A stretch of 18,388 nucleotides of DNA from Deinococcus sp. (GCA_018260375.1 JAGLBF010000041.1:1-18388); one strand, 5' to 3'. Shown: positions 1 through 7,969, counted from the first letter of the stretch. The notes: generated by a model from the letters alone, not told the origin. Numbers and translations are program-made.

Positions 1-53
1 TCGCATCCGCTCGGATTGATTCGGAAGTACGCCAAATCAACCGGAATCCGTAT
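1..53 (-). repeat. L module of the modular repeat family (cut by window edge)
   Basis: Read on the minus strand this begins ATACGGATTCCG, runs through TTGATTTGGCGTACTTCCG and continues to the window edge. It matches the L modules at 14392-14455 and 18273-18336 with only a few substitutions. An internal inverted repeat (GATTGATT / AATCAATC in the other copies) is kept, with one A-T pair replaced by G-T. An R module may lie outside the window on the left. Confidence 0.8.
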
Positions 54-132
54 AAGAGGTAAAAACGGGAAAAAGGCGCGGCATGTAAACGCCGCCAAGC
101 CAATACACCTAAACCACATCCCCGTCATCCCT

Positions 133-138
133 TAGAAT
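133..138 (+). promoter_or_regulatory. -10 box for leaderless nspC mRNA
   Basis: TAGAAT matches TAnnnT and ends 6 nt before the nspC ATG, so transcription would begin at or next to the start codon. No Shine-Dalgarno sequence precedes the ATG and no clear -35 element is visible. Four other genes in the window have the same arrangement. Confidence 0.6.
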
Positions 139-144
139 GGCTCC

Positions 145-1335
145 ATGACCCAGTTTTCCCTGAACTTGCCCCCTGTGCTTCCCACTGAACGTATCGCCTG
201 GGACAACATACCTAGCCCTGCTTATGTTTTAGATGAATCGCGTTTGCGCCGCAACTTGGCACTTATTTCGCAACTTCAGCAACTGTCGGGTGCACAAATT
301 ATCGTGGCGTTTAAAGGCTTTGCTATGTTCAGCACCTTTGGCTGGCTGCGCGAGTACGGCATCACTGGCGCTACTGCGAGCAGCCTCAACGAAGCGATTT
401 TGGCCCACGAGGAGATGAAAGGTGAAGTGCATGTGTATGCGCCCGCCTACAGCGACGAAGATTTCCCCGAACTGCTGCGCCTTGCCCACCACATCACCTT
501 TAACTCGTTTGGTCAGTGGCAAAAGTTTAAGCCGCAGGTAGAGGCTGCGCGCGCTGGGGGCAAAGAGATCCATGTGGGTATTCGCATCAACCCCGAATAC
601 GCCGAGGTAGAAACCGACCTGTACAACCCCGCTGGCCCCTTTTCACGCCTGGGCGTGACCCGCAGCAATTTTCGCCCAGAGTTGCTTGATGGCGTAGACG
701 GCCTGCATTTTCACACCCTGTGCGAAAAAGATTCGGATACCCTGGAGCGCACGCTGGAAGTGGTAGAGCGTAACTTTGGCGAGTTTTTGCCGGCGATGAA
801 GTGGGTCAATTTTGGCGGCGGACACCTGATGACCCGTGAGGGCTACGACACCGACCGCCTGATTCGGGTGGTGCGCGACTTTAGACAAAAATGGGATGTA
901 CACGTCATTTTAGAGCCTGGCTCGGCCTTTGGCTGGCAAACAGGCTGGCTGGTGAGCGAGGTGCTGGACATCGTAGAAAACGGCAAACAAATCTTGCTGC
1001 TTGACGTGTCGGTATCGGCTCATATGCCAGACGTGCTAGAGATGCCCTACCGCCCCGCCATACTGGGCGCTGGCAACCCCGGTGAGCGGCCTTACGACTA
1101 TGTGCTGGGTGGCACCACTTGTCTGGCGGGTGACGTTATAGATGAATATTCCTTTGACCACGAAGTAAAAGTGGGTGACCGGGTGATATTTGACGATATG
1201 ATTCACTACACGATGGTCAAAACAACCTTCTTTAACGGCGTAAAGCACCCTGATATTGGTATTTGGCATCAAAACGGCGACTATCAGGTGGTGCGGCGGT
1301 TTGGGTATCAGCAGTTTAAGGATAAGTTGAGCTAA
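145..1335 (+). CDS. nspC: Carboxynorspermidine/carboxyspermidine decarboxylase NspC
   Basis: A 396-residue PLP-dependent decarboxylase of the alanine-racemase-fold (fold type III) group. NspC removes the carboxyl group from carboxynorspermidine or carboxyspermidine, the last step of the alternative polyamine route that starts from aspartate semialdehyde. Visible motifs are the PLP lysine in VAFKGF (K57), GLHFH (H190), the phosphate-binding NFGGGH (222-227), EPGS (257-260) and TTCLAGD (C326, D330), the Cys/Asp pair expected at the substrate site. Length is normal for the family. The ATG at 145 is supported by a -10 box ending 6 nt upstream, which implies a leaderless transcript. The partner dehydrogenase is not in the window. 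Its own promoter and a possible terminator at 1338-1387 suggest a single-gene unit. Which of the two carboxy-polyamines is preferred cannot be read from sequence. Confidence 0.93.
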   Translation: MTQFSLNLPPVLPTERIAWDNIPSPAYVLDESRLRRNLALISQLQQLSGAQIIVAFKGFAMFSTFGWLREYGITGATASSLNEAILAHEEMKGEVHVYAPAYSDEDFPELLRLAHHITFNSFGQWQKFKPQVEAARAGGKEIHVGIRINPEYAEVETDLYNPAGPFSRLGVTRSNFRPELLDGVDGLHFHTLCEKDSDTLERTLEVVERNFGEFLPAMKWVNFGGGHLMTREGYDTDRLIRVVRDFRQKWDVHVILEPGSAFGWQTGWLVSEVLDIVENGKQILLLDVSVSAHMPDVLEMPYRPAILGAGNPGERPYDYVLGGTTCLAGDVIDEYSFDHEVKVGDRVIFDDMIHYTMVKTTFFNGVKHPDIGIWHQNGDYQVVRRFGYQQFKDKLS

Positions 1336-1337
1336 AG

Positions 1338-1387
1338 AGCGGCAGGAAGTGCTCAAGCGTCGTCAATCGTCAATGGCCGCTGACTTT
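1338..1387 (+). terminator. Possible terminator after nspC
   Basis: AGCGGC (1338-1343) can pair with GCCGCT (1376-1381), followed by GACTTTTT. The stem is only 6 bp and the loop is over 30 nt, so this is a weak candidate. Confidence 0.3.
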
Positions 1388-1449
1388 TTCAAGTTGACGC
1401 AGGCACCGTCATTTTGGGGGTTTTGAACCTTTGCTGGACATCAAACGAC

Positions 1450-1455
1450 TATACT
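1450..1455 (+). promoter_or_regulatory. -10 box that decides the start of the STAND-like gene
   Basis: TATACT ends 6 nt before ATG 1462. A TTGAAC at 1423-1428 is 21 bp upstream, too far for an ideal -35 element. The box lies inside the longer reading frame that opens with TTG at 1414, so that upstream start would not be transcribed from this promoter. Confidence 0.6.
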
Positions 1456-1461
1456 TTTGGC

Positions 1462-4392
1462 ATGTCTACACCAGCCTGGCCTGACCTCTTGCGCCGCCTG
1501 CGTGCGGGCCTGTCTGTGCGGCGCGACGGCGGAAAAGTGGTAGGCAGCTTGCGCTGGTTAGAAGATGAACTGGGTCGGCGCGGGGGAAATTCGGCGGCGC
1601 TGCGCAACATCGTCTACCGCGACATCGGCACGCCAGAAGACAAGCGGCTGCTGCAAGAAATCATAAGCGACCTAGAACTTGAAGCCGGATTCGGCTCTGG
1701 CCGCGCAGCTGTTGACGCTGCAAAGCCGCCCGCTGAGGACAGCTCTCACCTCAGCCTGGGTAAGCGCCGTTTGTACCGCCGTTTTCTGGCTGGGGTACGC
1801 CGCCAAAAGCCTGTGCGGATGCTGGTGGTTGCGCCGCCGGGTGCGGGCAAGACCATTCTGGTCGACGCTCTGTCACAGGCCTTGCCCGGCAGTCTGCGCC
1901 TGCGGCTAGAGGGAGACCTTGCTCCAGATTTGGAACGCCTGGCGGCGCGTATGGGGCTAGAGCCGTCATTGGTGACCCGCACGCTGGGCGCACTAGACGA
2001 ACGCGCTGCCTACGCCGTCAACGGAGCCTTGCAGCAGGAACTCAGCAGGGCGCTGGTGCTGGGAATTAGCCAATTTACCCATCCGCTGCTGATCAGAGTG
2101 GGGGAGAACAGCACGCTGGGCGGTCATCCGCTGCGGCTTCCTACGGGTGAGGCGTGTAGTGCGGCAGCCTGGGTGTGGTATCACCTGCTTGCGCCGCTCG
2201 CACAGCAGGGGCCTGCGCTGTTTGTGGCGCTGTCCTCGGCAGACGGGCTGCCCTCTGAGTCGTCTGGCGAGTTGGGCGAGTACCGCGAAGTGCTACCCCT
2301 GCCGTCGCCCTCGCTGGAAGACGCTCGCAAGTTTGTGCGGGCCAAGCTGCCGTATCTGCCCCCAGCGGATGTTGAGCGCATTGTGCGGCAGGCCGGGCGC
2401 GACTACGACGCTTTGGGATTGCTGACGTTGCTCTCTGCCGTCACCGAAAACATTGAGCCCGACGCGCCTTTGCCCCCAGTGCGCGATACCGCGCTGCGCG
2501 ACTTTTTGCTGGTGCTTGAGGTTTGTTTCTCGCCCGAATTCCCGGATGCCGAGCTGAGTTTCCTAGAAGCGCTGCTGGGTGGCCCACTCAGCGAGCGCCG
2601 TGACCTGGAACGCGCTTTTTTGGAGGTGACCGGGCAGCTGGTTCGCCCGACACGGCCCGAACTGCCCGGCAGGTTGCTGGCACCGCTGAACCTCCGTAAG
2701 CCTGCAGCGTTGTTGCACCGCCACGCCCTCCAACTGGCGCTGGAGGCAGGCAACAGTGCCCGCGCTCTGCACCACGCTCTGTACGGCGAAGCGTGGGACA
2801 TTTTGCCACAGTTGCAGACCAGCGGCACGGCCCTGGATCTGGCCTGGAAAACGGCTCAGGCAGTGGGGTATCCGGCAGAGGTTACCGAACACTTAGCCCG
2901 TCTGCTGGTCGCCGAGTACGCGCTGCGCGGGCAATACCATCACCCGGAGATGCTGGCCGCCTTAGAAACGTTGGGCAACTCGAATGATGAGAACGTGCGG
3001 GCCTGGGCCGCTGTGAAACAAGCTGAGGCTCTGGTCAACGACGCCCAGTATGCTGAAGCGCGGCAACTGCTGGACAGCTCAGGAGCGGGCAGCGATCCGG
3101 TGACACAAGCCGAGCATGCCCTCTCACGCGCCGCCGTGACTCGCTGGGAAGGTCGGCCCGAACAGGCGTACGCCCTGCTGGACGAAGCCGAGAGTTTTGC
3201 GGCCATGGCGTCTGTGGATCAGGCGCCGGGGCTGCAGGTCAAAATCCGATTGTGGCGTTCGCTGTGTACCAAAGATCTCGGTGACTGGCAACAGGCACTG
3301 CCGCTGCTCGAACAGATGATGCAAGAACCCGGCGCTTCGCCGCTGCAACGGGCCAGGGCCGCCTATCAGTTGGGTGACGCGCTGATGCGCCTAGGGCAGC
3401 AAAGCCTTGCGCTGCAGTCCCTTGAAGTCGCTGTGCAGGGCCTTGAAACCCACCGTGCTGGCCCCGACGAACAGTCGCGGGTTATGGCGCGGCTGGCTAC
3501 GGTGCTGCGGCGATTGGGCAGGTTGAGTGAAGCCCAGCAGATGATCGAGCGGGCCATTGCGCTGGACACCGACACGTTTACGCACGCCCGCGCCCTCTCG
3601 GAGGCGGTGCCGCTCTACGCCGCGCAAGGTGACTTGCAACCCGCACTGCTGGCAGGACGACAGGCCTGGGCCACTTTTAGTGAGGCCGAGAGCGTGCGGC
3701 CCTCTGAGGCCCGTTACCGCCGTCTGCGCGTTGAATACCGCGTAGCGCTGGCCTATTTGGCACGCGGGCTGCAAGTGCCGTACCTGCCGCCGATGGGCGG
3801 GGCACAGATTGACCACCCCGACCTTGTTCACGCCCGCACACTGCTGCTGAGCGTTCAGGGCAGCCTTCCGGACAACCAAGCCGACCGGCTGGCCTCACTG
3901 CGAGTTGACGTCTCACTGGCCCTGGCTGTGGCGTCCCCTGAGCCCATGCAAGCTCAAGCGCACGCCCGCGCCGCTGTCGCCGCTGCGGTACACGCCTACC
4001 AGCAAGCCCAGGCACGCATCGGGCTGGTCGAGGCGTTGCTGCGGGGCGGACAACACGCGGCCGCCTTGCTGGAAGTGGGCCGCGCCTACCGCGCCGCACG
4101 GCAGGCGGCCCAACTCACCGGACACACCGAGTGGGATGAACCTGGTTTGCAAGCCTGGTTGGTGCTGTTGGAATTCGGTGCGAGTCTTTCTGATGACCTG
4201 TCCGCAGCTTGGTCACAGCTGCAACTGGCCTTGCAAGACCAGCGACTGCGGCCCTTTCACGGTGCACTCGCGGCGCAGGCGGGCGCGATGCTCACGGCGG
4301 CAGGCCAAGATGACCTTGCTGCTGAACTAACCGCTGACCCGCTGCTGGCAGCCAGCGACGCGGCACGCTACCGCTTCCGTGTTGCCGAGTAA
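1462..4392 (+). CDS. Large P-loop NTPase with C-terminal TPR repeats (STAND-like, function unknown)
   Basis: I do not recognise a named gene. The product is 976 residues from ATG 1462; an upstream TTG at 1414 would add 16 residues but lies before the -10 box. Residues 1-75 form a small basic helical domain that I cannot assign. A linker follows, then a P-loop domain with Walker A APPGAGKT (124-131). No classic Walker B (four hydrophobics plus DD/DE) is visible; the candidate strands read LLIRVGEN and LFVALSSAD. The segment with LPLPSPSLEDARKF resembles the helical end of STAND/AAA modules. From about residue 480 onward the protein is helical repeats of TPR type, for example YAEARQLLD, PEQAYALLDEAE, WQQALPLLEQM and LSEAQQMIERAIAL. 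There is no signal peptide or TM segment, so it is probably cytoplasmic. MalT- and AfsR-like regulators share the NTPase+TPR plan, but no DNA-binding domain is evident at the C-terminus. A signalling or regulatory role is inference only. Confidence 0.75.
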   Translation: MSTPAWPDLLRRLRAGLSVRRDGGKVVGSLRWLEDELGRRGGNSAALRNIVYRDIGTPEDKRLLQEIISDLELEAGFGSGRAAVDAAKPPAEDSSHLSLGKRRLYRRFLAGVRRQKPVRMLVVAPPGAGKTILVDALSQALPGSLRLRLEGDLAPDLERLAARMGLEPSLVTRTLGALDERAAYAVNGALQQELSRALVLGISQFTHPLLIRVGENSTLGGHPLRLPTGEACSAAAWVWYHLLAPLAQQGPALFVALSSADGLPSESSGELGEYREVLPLPSPSLEDARKFVRAKLPYLPPADVERIVRQAGRDYDALGLLTLLSAVTENIEPDAPLPPVRDTALRDFLLVLEVCFSPEFPDAELSFLEALLGGPLSERRDLERAFLEVTGQLVRPTRPELPGRLLAPLNLRKPAALLHRHALQLALEAGNSARALHHALYGEAWDILPQLQTSGTALDLAWKTAQAVGYPAEVTEHLARLLVAEYALRGQYHHPEMLAALETLGNSNDENVRAWAAVKQAEALVNDAQYAEARQLLDSSGAGSDPVTQAEHALSRAAVTRWEGRPEQAYALLDEAESFAAMASVDQAPGLQVKIRLWRSLCTKDLGDWQQALPLLEQMMQEPGASPLQRARAAYQLGDALMRLGQQSLALQSLEVAVQGLETHRAGPDEQSRVMARLATVLRRLGRLSEAQQMIERAIALDTDTFTHARALSEAVPLYAAQGDLQPALLAGRQAWATFSEAESVRPSEARYRRLRVEYRVALAYLARGLQVPYLPPMGGAQIDHPDLVHARTLLLSVQGSLPDNQADRLASLRVDVSLALAVASPEPMQAQAHARAAVAAAVHAYQQAQARIGLVEALLRGGQHAAALLEVGRAYRAARQAAQLTGHTEWDEPGLQAWLVLLEFGASLSDDLSAAWSQLQLALQDQRLRPFHGALAAQAGAMLTAAGQDDLAAELTADPLLAASDAARYRFRVAE

Positions 4393-4399
4393 ACCACTG

Positions 4400-4471
4400 A
4401 TACGGACTGCCGCTAAATTCCACCACAGTCGGGAAGACACCGCCTGCGGCTCCATACCGCGCAGTCCGTAT
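4400..4471 (-). repeat. Solo R module (72 bp) with 11-bp inverted ends
   Basis: This starts ATACGGACTGC and ends GCAGTCCGTAT, perfect 11-bp inverted ends, beginning 7 nt after the stop of the preceding gene. Read on the minus strand it is the same 72-bp unit as 14456-14527 with a few substitutions. There is no L module beside it, so R can exist alone. Its strong end-pairing and position suggest it may also serve as a transcription terminator for the upstream gene; there is no U-tract. Confidence 0.85.
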
Positions 4472-4487
4472 GCCCGCCAAAAAACCT

Positions 4488-4539
4488 GGTGGTGTACCAA
4501 AGTCGGTGGTGTACACCATCCTCTTTAAAGTACACCACT
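4488..4539. promoter_or_regulatory. Triple operator-like cluster upstream of aceB
   Basis: GGTGGTGTAC occurs at 4488-4497 and 4505-4514, and its inverted form GTACACCACT at 4530-4539. The middle copy is part of a perfect 12-bp palindrome, TGGTGTACACCA (4507-4518). Centres are 17 and 18-19 bp apart. No recognisable -10 hexamer overlaps; TAATAC (4542-4547) directly after the last copy is a possible one. The layout suits a dimeric regulator, and GntR-type operators often have GT...AC cores of this kind. Which regulator binds is unknown. The motif is not repeated before aceA. Confidence 0.5.
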
Positions 4540-4592
4540 TCTAATACAGTTGCTGTTGCCGCATACTAACCACAGCCAAAGGAGAACAACCA

Positions 4593-6170
4593 ATGACTCA
4601 GACCGCTCAACATCATATCGAGTTCCAGCCTCATGCGGCGGCGGGGCAGGTACTGAACCAAGAAGCCTTGGCCTTTTTGGGAGCACTGCACCAGCGTTTT
4701 GACGGCCGCCGCCGTGAGCTGTTACAAGCCCGTCAGCAGCGGCAACAGCGCCTAGATGCTGGAGAGCTGCCTGATTTTCTAGCAGACACGGCCGAGATTC
4801 GCGCCGGCGACTGGAAAATCAGCCCGCTGCCCCAGGATTTGCAAGACCGCCGGGTAGAAATCACTGGCCCGGTTGACCGCAAAATGGTTATCAACGCCCT
4901 CAACAGCGGCGCAAAGATGTTCATGGCCGACTTTGAGGACGCCAACAGCCCCACCTGGGCCAACTGTCTAGAAGGTCAGGCTAACCTGATGGACGCTGTG
5001 CGCCGCACCATTTCACTTGAGCAAGGTGGCAAAAGCTACAAGCTCAACGACACCACCGCCACGCTGCTGGTGCGCCCACGCGGGCTGCATCTTACAGAAA
5101 AACACGCCACCCTCAACGGTGAAGCGCTGTCAGGCAGCCTGTTTGACTTTGGTCTGTACGCTTATCACAATGCCCAGGAGTGCGTAAGCCGGGGTACTGG
5201 CCTGTATTTTTACATTCCCAAGCTGGAATCTCACCTTGAAGCCCGCTGGTGGAACGATGTGTTTACCTTCACCGAAGATCAACTGGGCCTGAAGCGCGGT
5301 ACCATTCGCGCCACCGTCTTGATTGAAACTATTGTAGCGGCCTTTGAGATGGACGAAATCCTGTATGAGCTGCGCGAGCACTCGGCTGGACTAAACTGCG
5401 GGCGCTGGGATTACATCTTTTCGTTCATCAAGAAGTTCCGCTCGCGTGAAGACAAAATTTTGCCTGACCGGGCCGTCGTCACGATGGCTACCCCGATGAT
5501 GCAAAACTACTCCAAGCTCGCCATTCAGACCTGCCACAAGCGCGGCGCTCCGGCGATTGGCGGTATGAGTGCCTTTATTCCGGTTAAGGGTGACGAGGCC
5601 AAGAACGAGCAGGCCTTTGAACAAGTGCGCATAGACAAGGAGCGCGAGGCCAATAACGGTCACGACGGCACCTGGGTAGCCCACCCCGGCATGGTACAGC
5701 TGGCCACCGAGGTCTTTAACCGCCTGATGCCCGCGCCCAACCAGATTGACAGCGACAAGCAAAAGGACATCCACATCACAGCGGCTGACCTGCTGACTCC
5801 ACCACAGGGCAAGATTACCCAAGCGGGCGTGGATATGAACGTGGACGTGAGCTTGCAGTACCTCGCGGCCTGGTTGTCTGGGCGCGGCGCGGTGCCGATT
5901 CACAACCTGATGGAAGACGCTGCTACCGCCGAAATTTCCCGCGCTCAGCTGTGGCAGTGGGCACACCGCAACCAGCACACCGACGAGGGAACCCCGATTA
6001 CTTCAGAGCGCCTGACGCACCTGATTGACACCTACGCCGAGCGGCTAGGCCAAGAGCAGCAGGGCAACGCCGAAAAACTTAAAGAAGCGGCTGGGCTGCT
6101 GAAAACCCTGGTGCAGCAAGACCAGTTTGAAGAATTTCTGACATTGCCAGGCTACACCAAACTCAGTTAA
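4593..6170 (+). CDS. aceB: Malate synthase A (AceB)
   Basis: A 525-residue cytosolic enzyme that condenses glyoxylate with acetyl-CoA to malate, the second step of the glyoxylate shunt. Length fits the A isoform (about 530 residues). Family blocks in order are MADFEDANSPTWANC (near residue 110), VRPRGLHLTEKH, YIPKLESHLEARWWNDVF, TVLIETIVAAFEMDEI, the signature REHSAGLNCGRWDYIF (near 258-273) and GGMSAFIPV (near 322). The ATG at 4593 has a strong Shine-Dalgarno site, AAAGGAG, 8 nt upstream, in contrast with the leaderless neighbours. Three GTGGTGTAC-type sites lie upstream and may mediate carbon-source control. aceA follows 121 bp downstream on the same strand, with no obvious terminator between, so co-transcription is plausible. 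Confidence 0.96.
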   Translation: MTQTAQHHIEFQPHAAAGQVLNQEALAFLGALHQRFDGRRRELLQARQQRQQRLDAGELPDFLADTAEIRAGDWKISPLPQDLQDRRVEITGPVDRKMVINALNSGAKMFMADFEDANSPTWANCLEGQANLMDAVRRTISLEQGGKSYKLNDTTATLLVRPRGLHLTEKHATLNGEALSGSLFDFGLYAYHNAQECVSRGTGLYFYIPKLESHLEARWWNDVFTFTEDQLGLKRGTIRATVLIETIVAAFEMDEILYELREHSAGLNCGRWDYIFSFIKKFRSREDKILPDRAVVTMATPMMQNYSKLAIQTCHKRGAPAIGGMSAFIPVKGDEAKNEQAFEQVRIDKEREANNGHDGTWVAHPGMVQLATEVFNRLMPAPNQIDSDKQKDIHITAADLLTPPQGKITQAGVDMNVDVSLQYLAAWLSGRGAVPIHNLMEDAATAEISRAQLWQWAHRNQHTDEGTPITSERLTHLIDTYAERLGQEQQGNAEKLKEAAGLLKTLVQQDQFEEFLTLPGYTKLS

Positions 6171-6205
6171 CCCCAACAACGTGTTCTAACCCCAATAACG
6201 TGTTC
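6168..6205 (+). repeat. 19-bp tandem duplication beginning at the aceB stop codon
   Basis: TAACCCCAACAACGTGTTC (6168-6186) is followed directly by TAACCCCAATAACGTGTTC (6187-6205), with one mismatch. The first unit begins with the aceB stop codon. No function is evident. Confidence 0.8.
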
Positions 6206-6291
6206 CACCGGTATCAGGCACTCAGCCTAAAACCGTCTGAAACTGTCCGCCGTGGACCAAGCCCATCATTCATTCATTAGGAGAAACAACC

Positions 6292-7590
6292 ATGACCACA
6301 AACACCAATAACCCCCAAGCTGCCGCTGAACTCCTGGAACAAAGCTGGAAAACTGAAGAGCGCTGGCAGGGCGTCAAGCGCAACTACGGCGCTGATGAAG
6401 TCGTTAAGCTGCGCGGCAGCCTGCCTATCGAGTACACCCTGGCCAAGCACGGCGCGAACAAGCTGTGGAAACTGATGAAGGATGAACCCTTTGTCAACGC
6501 CCTGGGCGCACTGACTGGCAACCAAGCCATGCAGCAGGTGAAAGCAGGCCTGAAAGCCATCTACCTCAGCGGCTGGCAGGTCGCCGGTGACGCCAACAAC
6601 GCGGGACAGATGTACCCCGACCAGAGCTTGTACCCCGCTTCCAGCGTACCTGACGTGGTTAAGCGCATCAACAACACCCTGCGCCGCGCCGACCAGATCC
6701 AGACCAGCGAGGGCAAGAACGACGTGGACTACTATGCGCCCATCGTCGCCGACGCCGAAGCCGGATTTGGTGGCCCTCTGAACGCCTTTGAACTGATGAA
6801 GGCCATGATTGAAGCGGGTGCAGCAGGCGTGCACTTTGAAGACCAACTGGCCAGTGAGAAAAAGTGTGGTCACCTGGGCGGTAAGGTGTTGGTACCTACC
6901 AGCCAGTTTATTCGCACACTGAACGCAGCCCGTCTTGCCGCTGATGTAAGTGGCGTGCCCACCGTCTTGATCGCCCGCACCGATGCCGACGCCGCCAACC
7001 TGCTGACCAGCGACGTAGACGACAACGACAAGCCCTTTTGCACCGGTCAGCGCACCCCAGAAGGCTTTTACTACGTCAGACCCGGCATTGACCAGGCGAT
7101 CAGCCGCGCCCTGGCGTACGCCCCTTATGCGGATGTCATCTGGTGCGAAACCAGCGTGCCTAACCTGGACGACGCCAAGAAATTTGCCGACGCCGTGCAC
7201 GAGAAGTTCCCCGGCAAGCTGCTGGCCTACAACTGCTCACCCAGCTTTAACTGGAAGAAGAACCTGGACGACGAGACCATCGCTAAGTTCCAAGTTGAAC
7301 TTGGCAAACTGGGCTACAAGTTCCAGTTCATCACCCTCGCTGGCTTCCACGCGCTGAACATGAGCATGTTTGACCTGGCCTACGGCTACGCCCGCAACCA
7401 GATGTCTGCCTTTGTTGAGTTGCAGGAGCGTGAATTCAACGCCCAGGAACGCGGCTTTACGGCTGTGCGCCACCAGCGTGAAGTGGGTACGGGCTACTTT
7501 GACCTGGTGTCACAGGCAGCGGGCGGTGGCCAGAGTAGCACCACCGCTCTGGCGGGCAGCACCGAAGCTGAGCAGTTCGCGCACCACTAA
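6292..7590 (+). CDS. aceA: Isocitrate lyase (AceA)
   Basis: A 432-residue enzyme that cleaves isocitrate to succinate and glyoxylate, the first step of the glyoxylate shunt; glyoxylate is the substrate of AceB encoded just upstream. The catalytic signature KKCGHL (near residues 189-194) is intact. Flanking blocks DAEAGFGGPLNAFELMKAMI, GVHFEDQL, VLIARTDADAANLLTSDVD, YNCSPSFNWKKNLDD and FQFITLAGFHALNMSMF agree with the short bacterial isocitrate lyases. Length is typical. The ATG has an AGGAG site 8 nt upstream, and the leader AGGAGAAACAACCATGAC closely resembles that of aceB. An 11-bp-stem terminator lies at 7683-7715. I see no convincing promoter of its own in the 121-bp gap, so expression may depend on the aceB promoter. 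Confidence 0.97.
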   Translation: MTTNTNNPQAAAELLEQSWKTEERWQGVKRNYGADEVVKLRGSLPIEYTLAKHGANKLWKLMKDEPFVNALGALTGNQAMQQVKAGLKAIYLSGWQVAGDANNAGQMYPDQSLYPASSVPDVVKRINNTLRRADQIQTSEGKNDVDYYAPIVADAEAGFGGPLNAFELMKAMIEAGAAGVHFEDQLASEKKCGHLGGKVLVPTSQFIRTLNAARLAADVSGVPTVLIARTDADAANLLTSDVDDNDKPFCTGQRTPEGFYYVRPGIDQAISRALAYAPYADVIWCETSVPNLDDAKKFADAVHEKFPGKLLAYNCSPSFNWKKNLDDETIAKFQVELGKLGYKFQFITLAGFHALNMSMFDLAYGYARNQMSAFVELQEREFNAQERGFTAVRHQREVGTGYFDLVSQAAGGGQSSTTALAGSTEAEQFAHH

Positions 7591-7682
7591 GGCAAGCGCA
7601 CTACCCAGTCAGCACTACCTGGTGAACCCATTAACCCTGGTGAACCCAGCAATACAGTGAAATAGAGCACTAGAGCAGTGTG

Positions 7683-7715
7683 CATAAAAGGGCGGTCATT
7701 TTCGGCCCTTTTATG
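7683..7715 (+). terminator. Intrinsic terminator after aceA
   Basis: CATAAAAGGGC (7683-7693) pairs perfectly with GCCCTTTTATG (7705-7715) around an 11-nt loop. The A and T tracts are within the stem, so it could act on both strands. It lies about 90 bp after the aceA stop. Confidence 0.7.
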
Positions 7716-7734
7716 TACACTGTTTTGGCTCTAG

Positions 7735-7791
7735 CACGTATTCCACTTCATTCCAGCACAGTCAGGAAAGCCGCCGACTGTGCTTGTATAC
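7735..7791 (-). repeat. Degenerate R-like repeat
   Basis: On the minus strand this reads CAGTCGGCGGCTTTCC, then GACTGTGCTGGAATGAAG, then TGGAATACGTGC. It lines up with the R module (CAGGCGGCGCTTTTCC, GACTGTGGTGGAATTTAG) and even more closely with the copy at 11015-11100. It lies in the 484-bp gene-free interval between aceA and proA. Confidence 0.55.
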
Positions 7792-7853
7792 CGGCCAACT
7801 CGTATCTTTTGCCACTCGTAGCTGCTCGGATAACATCAGGTCGTTGCGGCTTT

Positions 7854-7956
7854 ATATGGATTCCGTTTAATTCGTTGTACGCTGATTGTCCTAGTTGCCT
7901 GCCCTATGGTGAACTAAGAAGATATACCTATAACTAATTTTCCGTAATGCTTATTA
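7854..7956 (+). repeat. F2 repeat, copy 1 (about 103 bp)
   Basis: Matches 17957-18059 over its whole length without gaps and with about seven substitutions. It begins ATATGGATTCCGTTTAAT and ends CCGTAATGCTTATTA. The left end resembles the L module (ATACGGATTCCG, and GTAC about 20 bp further on). The rest of the 7591-8074 interval holds only the terminator, an R-like repeat and short operator-like motifs; the open frame at 7680-7937 runs through these repeats and is not a convincing gene. Confidence 0.85.
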
Positions 7957-7969
7957 GTCGGCATCTGGA

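Noticed and set aside
77..95. Small GCGGC/GCCGC hairpin before nspC as a riboswitch or attenuator
   Set aside because: The stem is 5 bp and it lies upstream of the inferred transcription start of a leaderless message.
3677..4099. Long minus-strand open frames inside the STAND-like gene (also near 3391-3879 and 2403-2828)
   Set aside because: They lie antisense to a well-supported coding region, have no start signals, and show Arg/Pro/Ala-rich composition typical of shadow frames in GC-rich DNA.
6277..7200. 307-residue minus-strand frame opposite aceA, and a 263-residue one opposite mfd (12254-13045)
   Set aside because: Both mirror strongly conserved enzyme-coding frames with biased codon use; no Shine-Dalgarno or -10 signal and no recognisable motif.
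7680..7937. 85-residue open frame between aceA and proA
   Set aside because: It runs through the aceA terminator hairpin, an R-like repeat and the F2 repeat; the same F2 sequence elsewhere is not coding.
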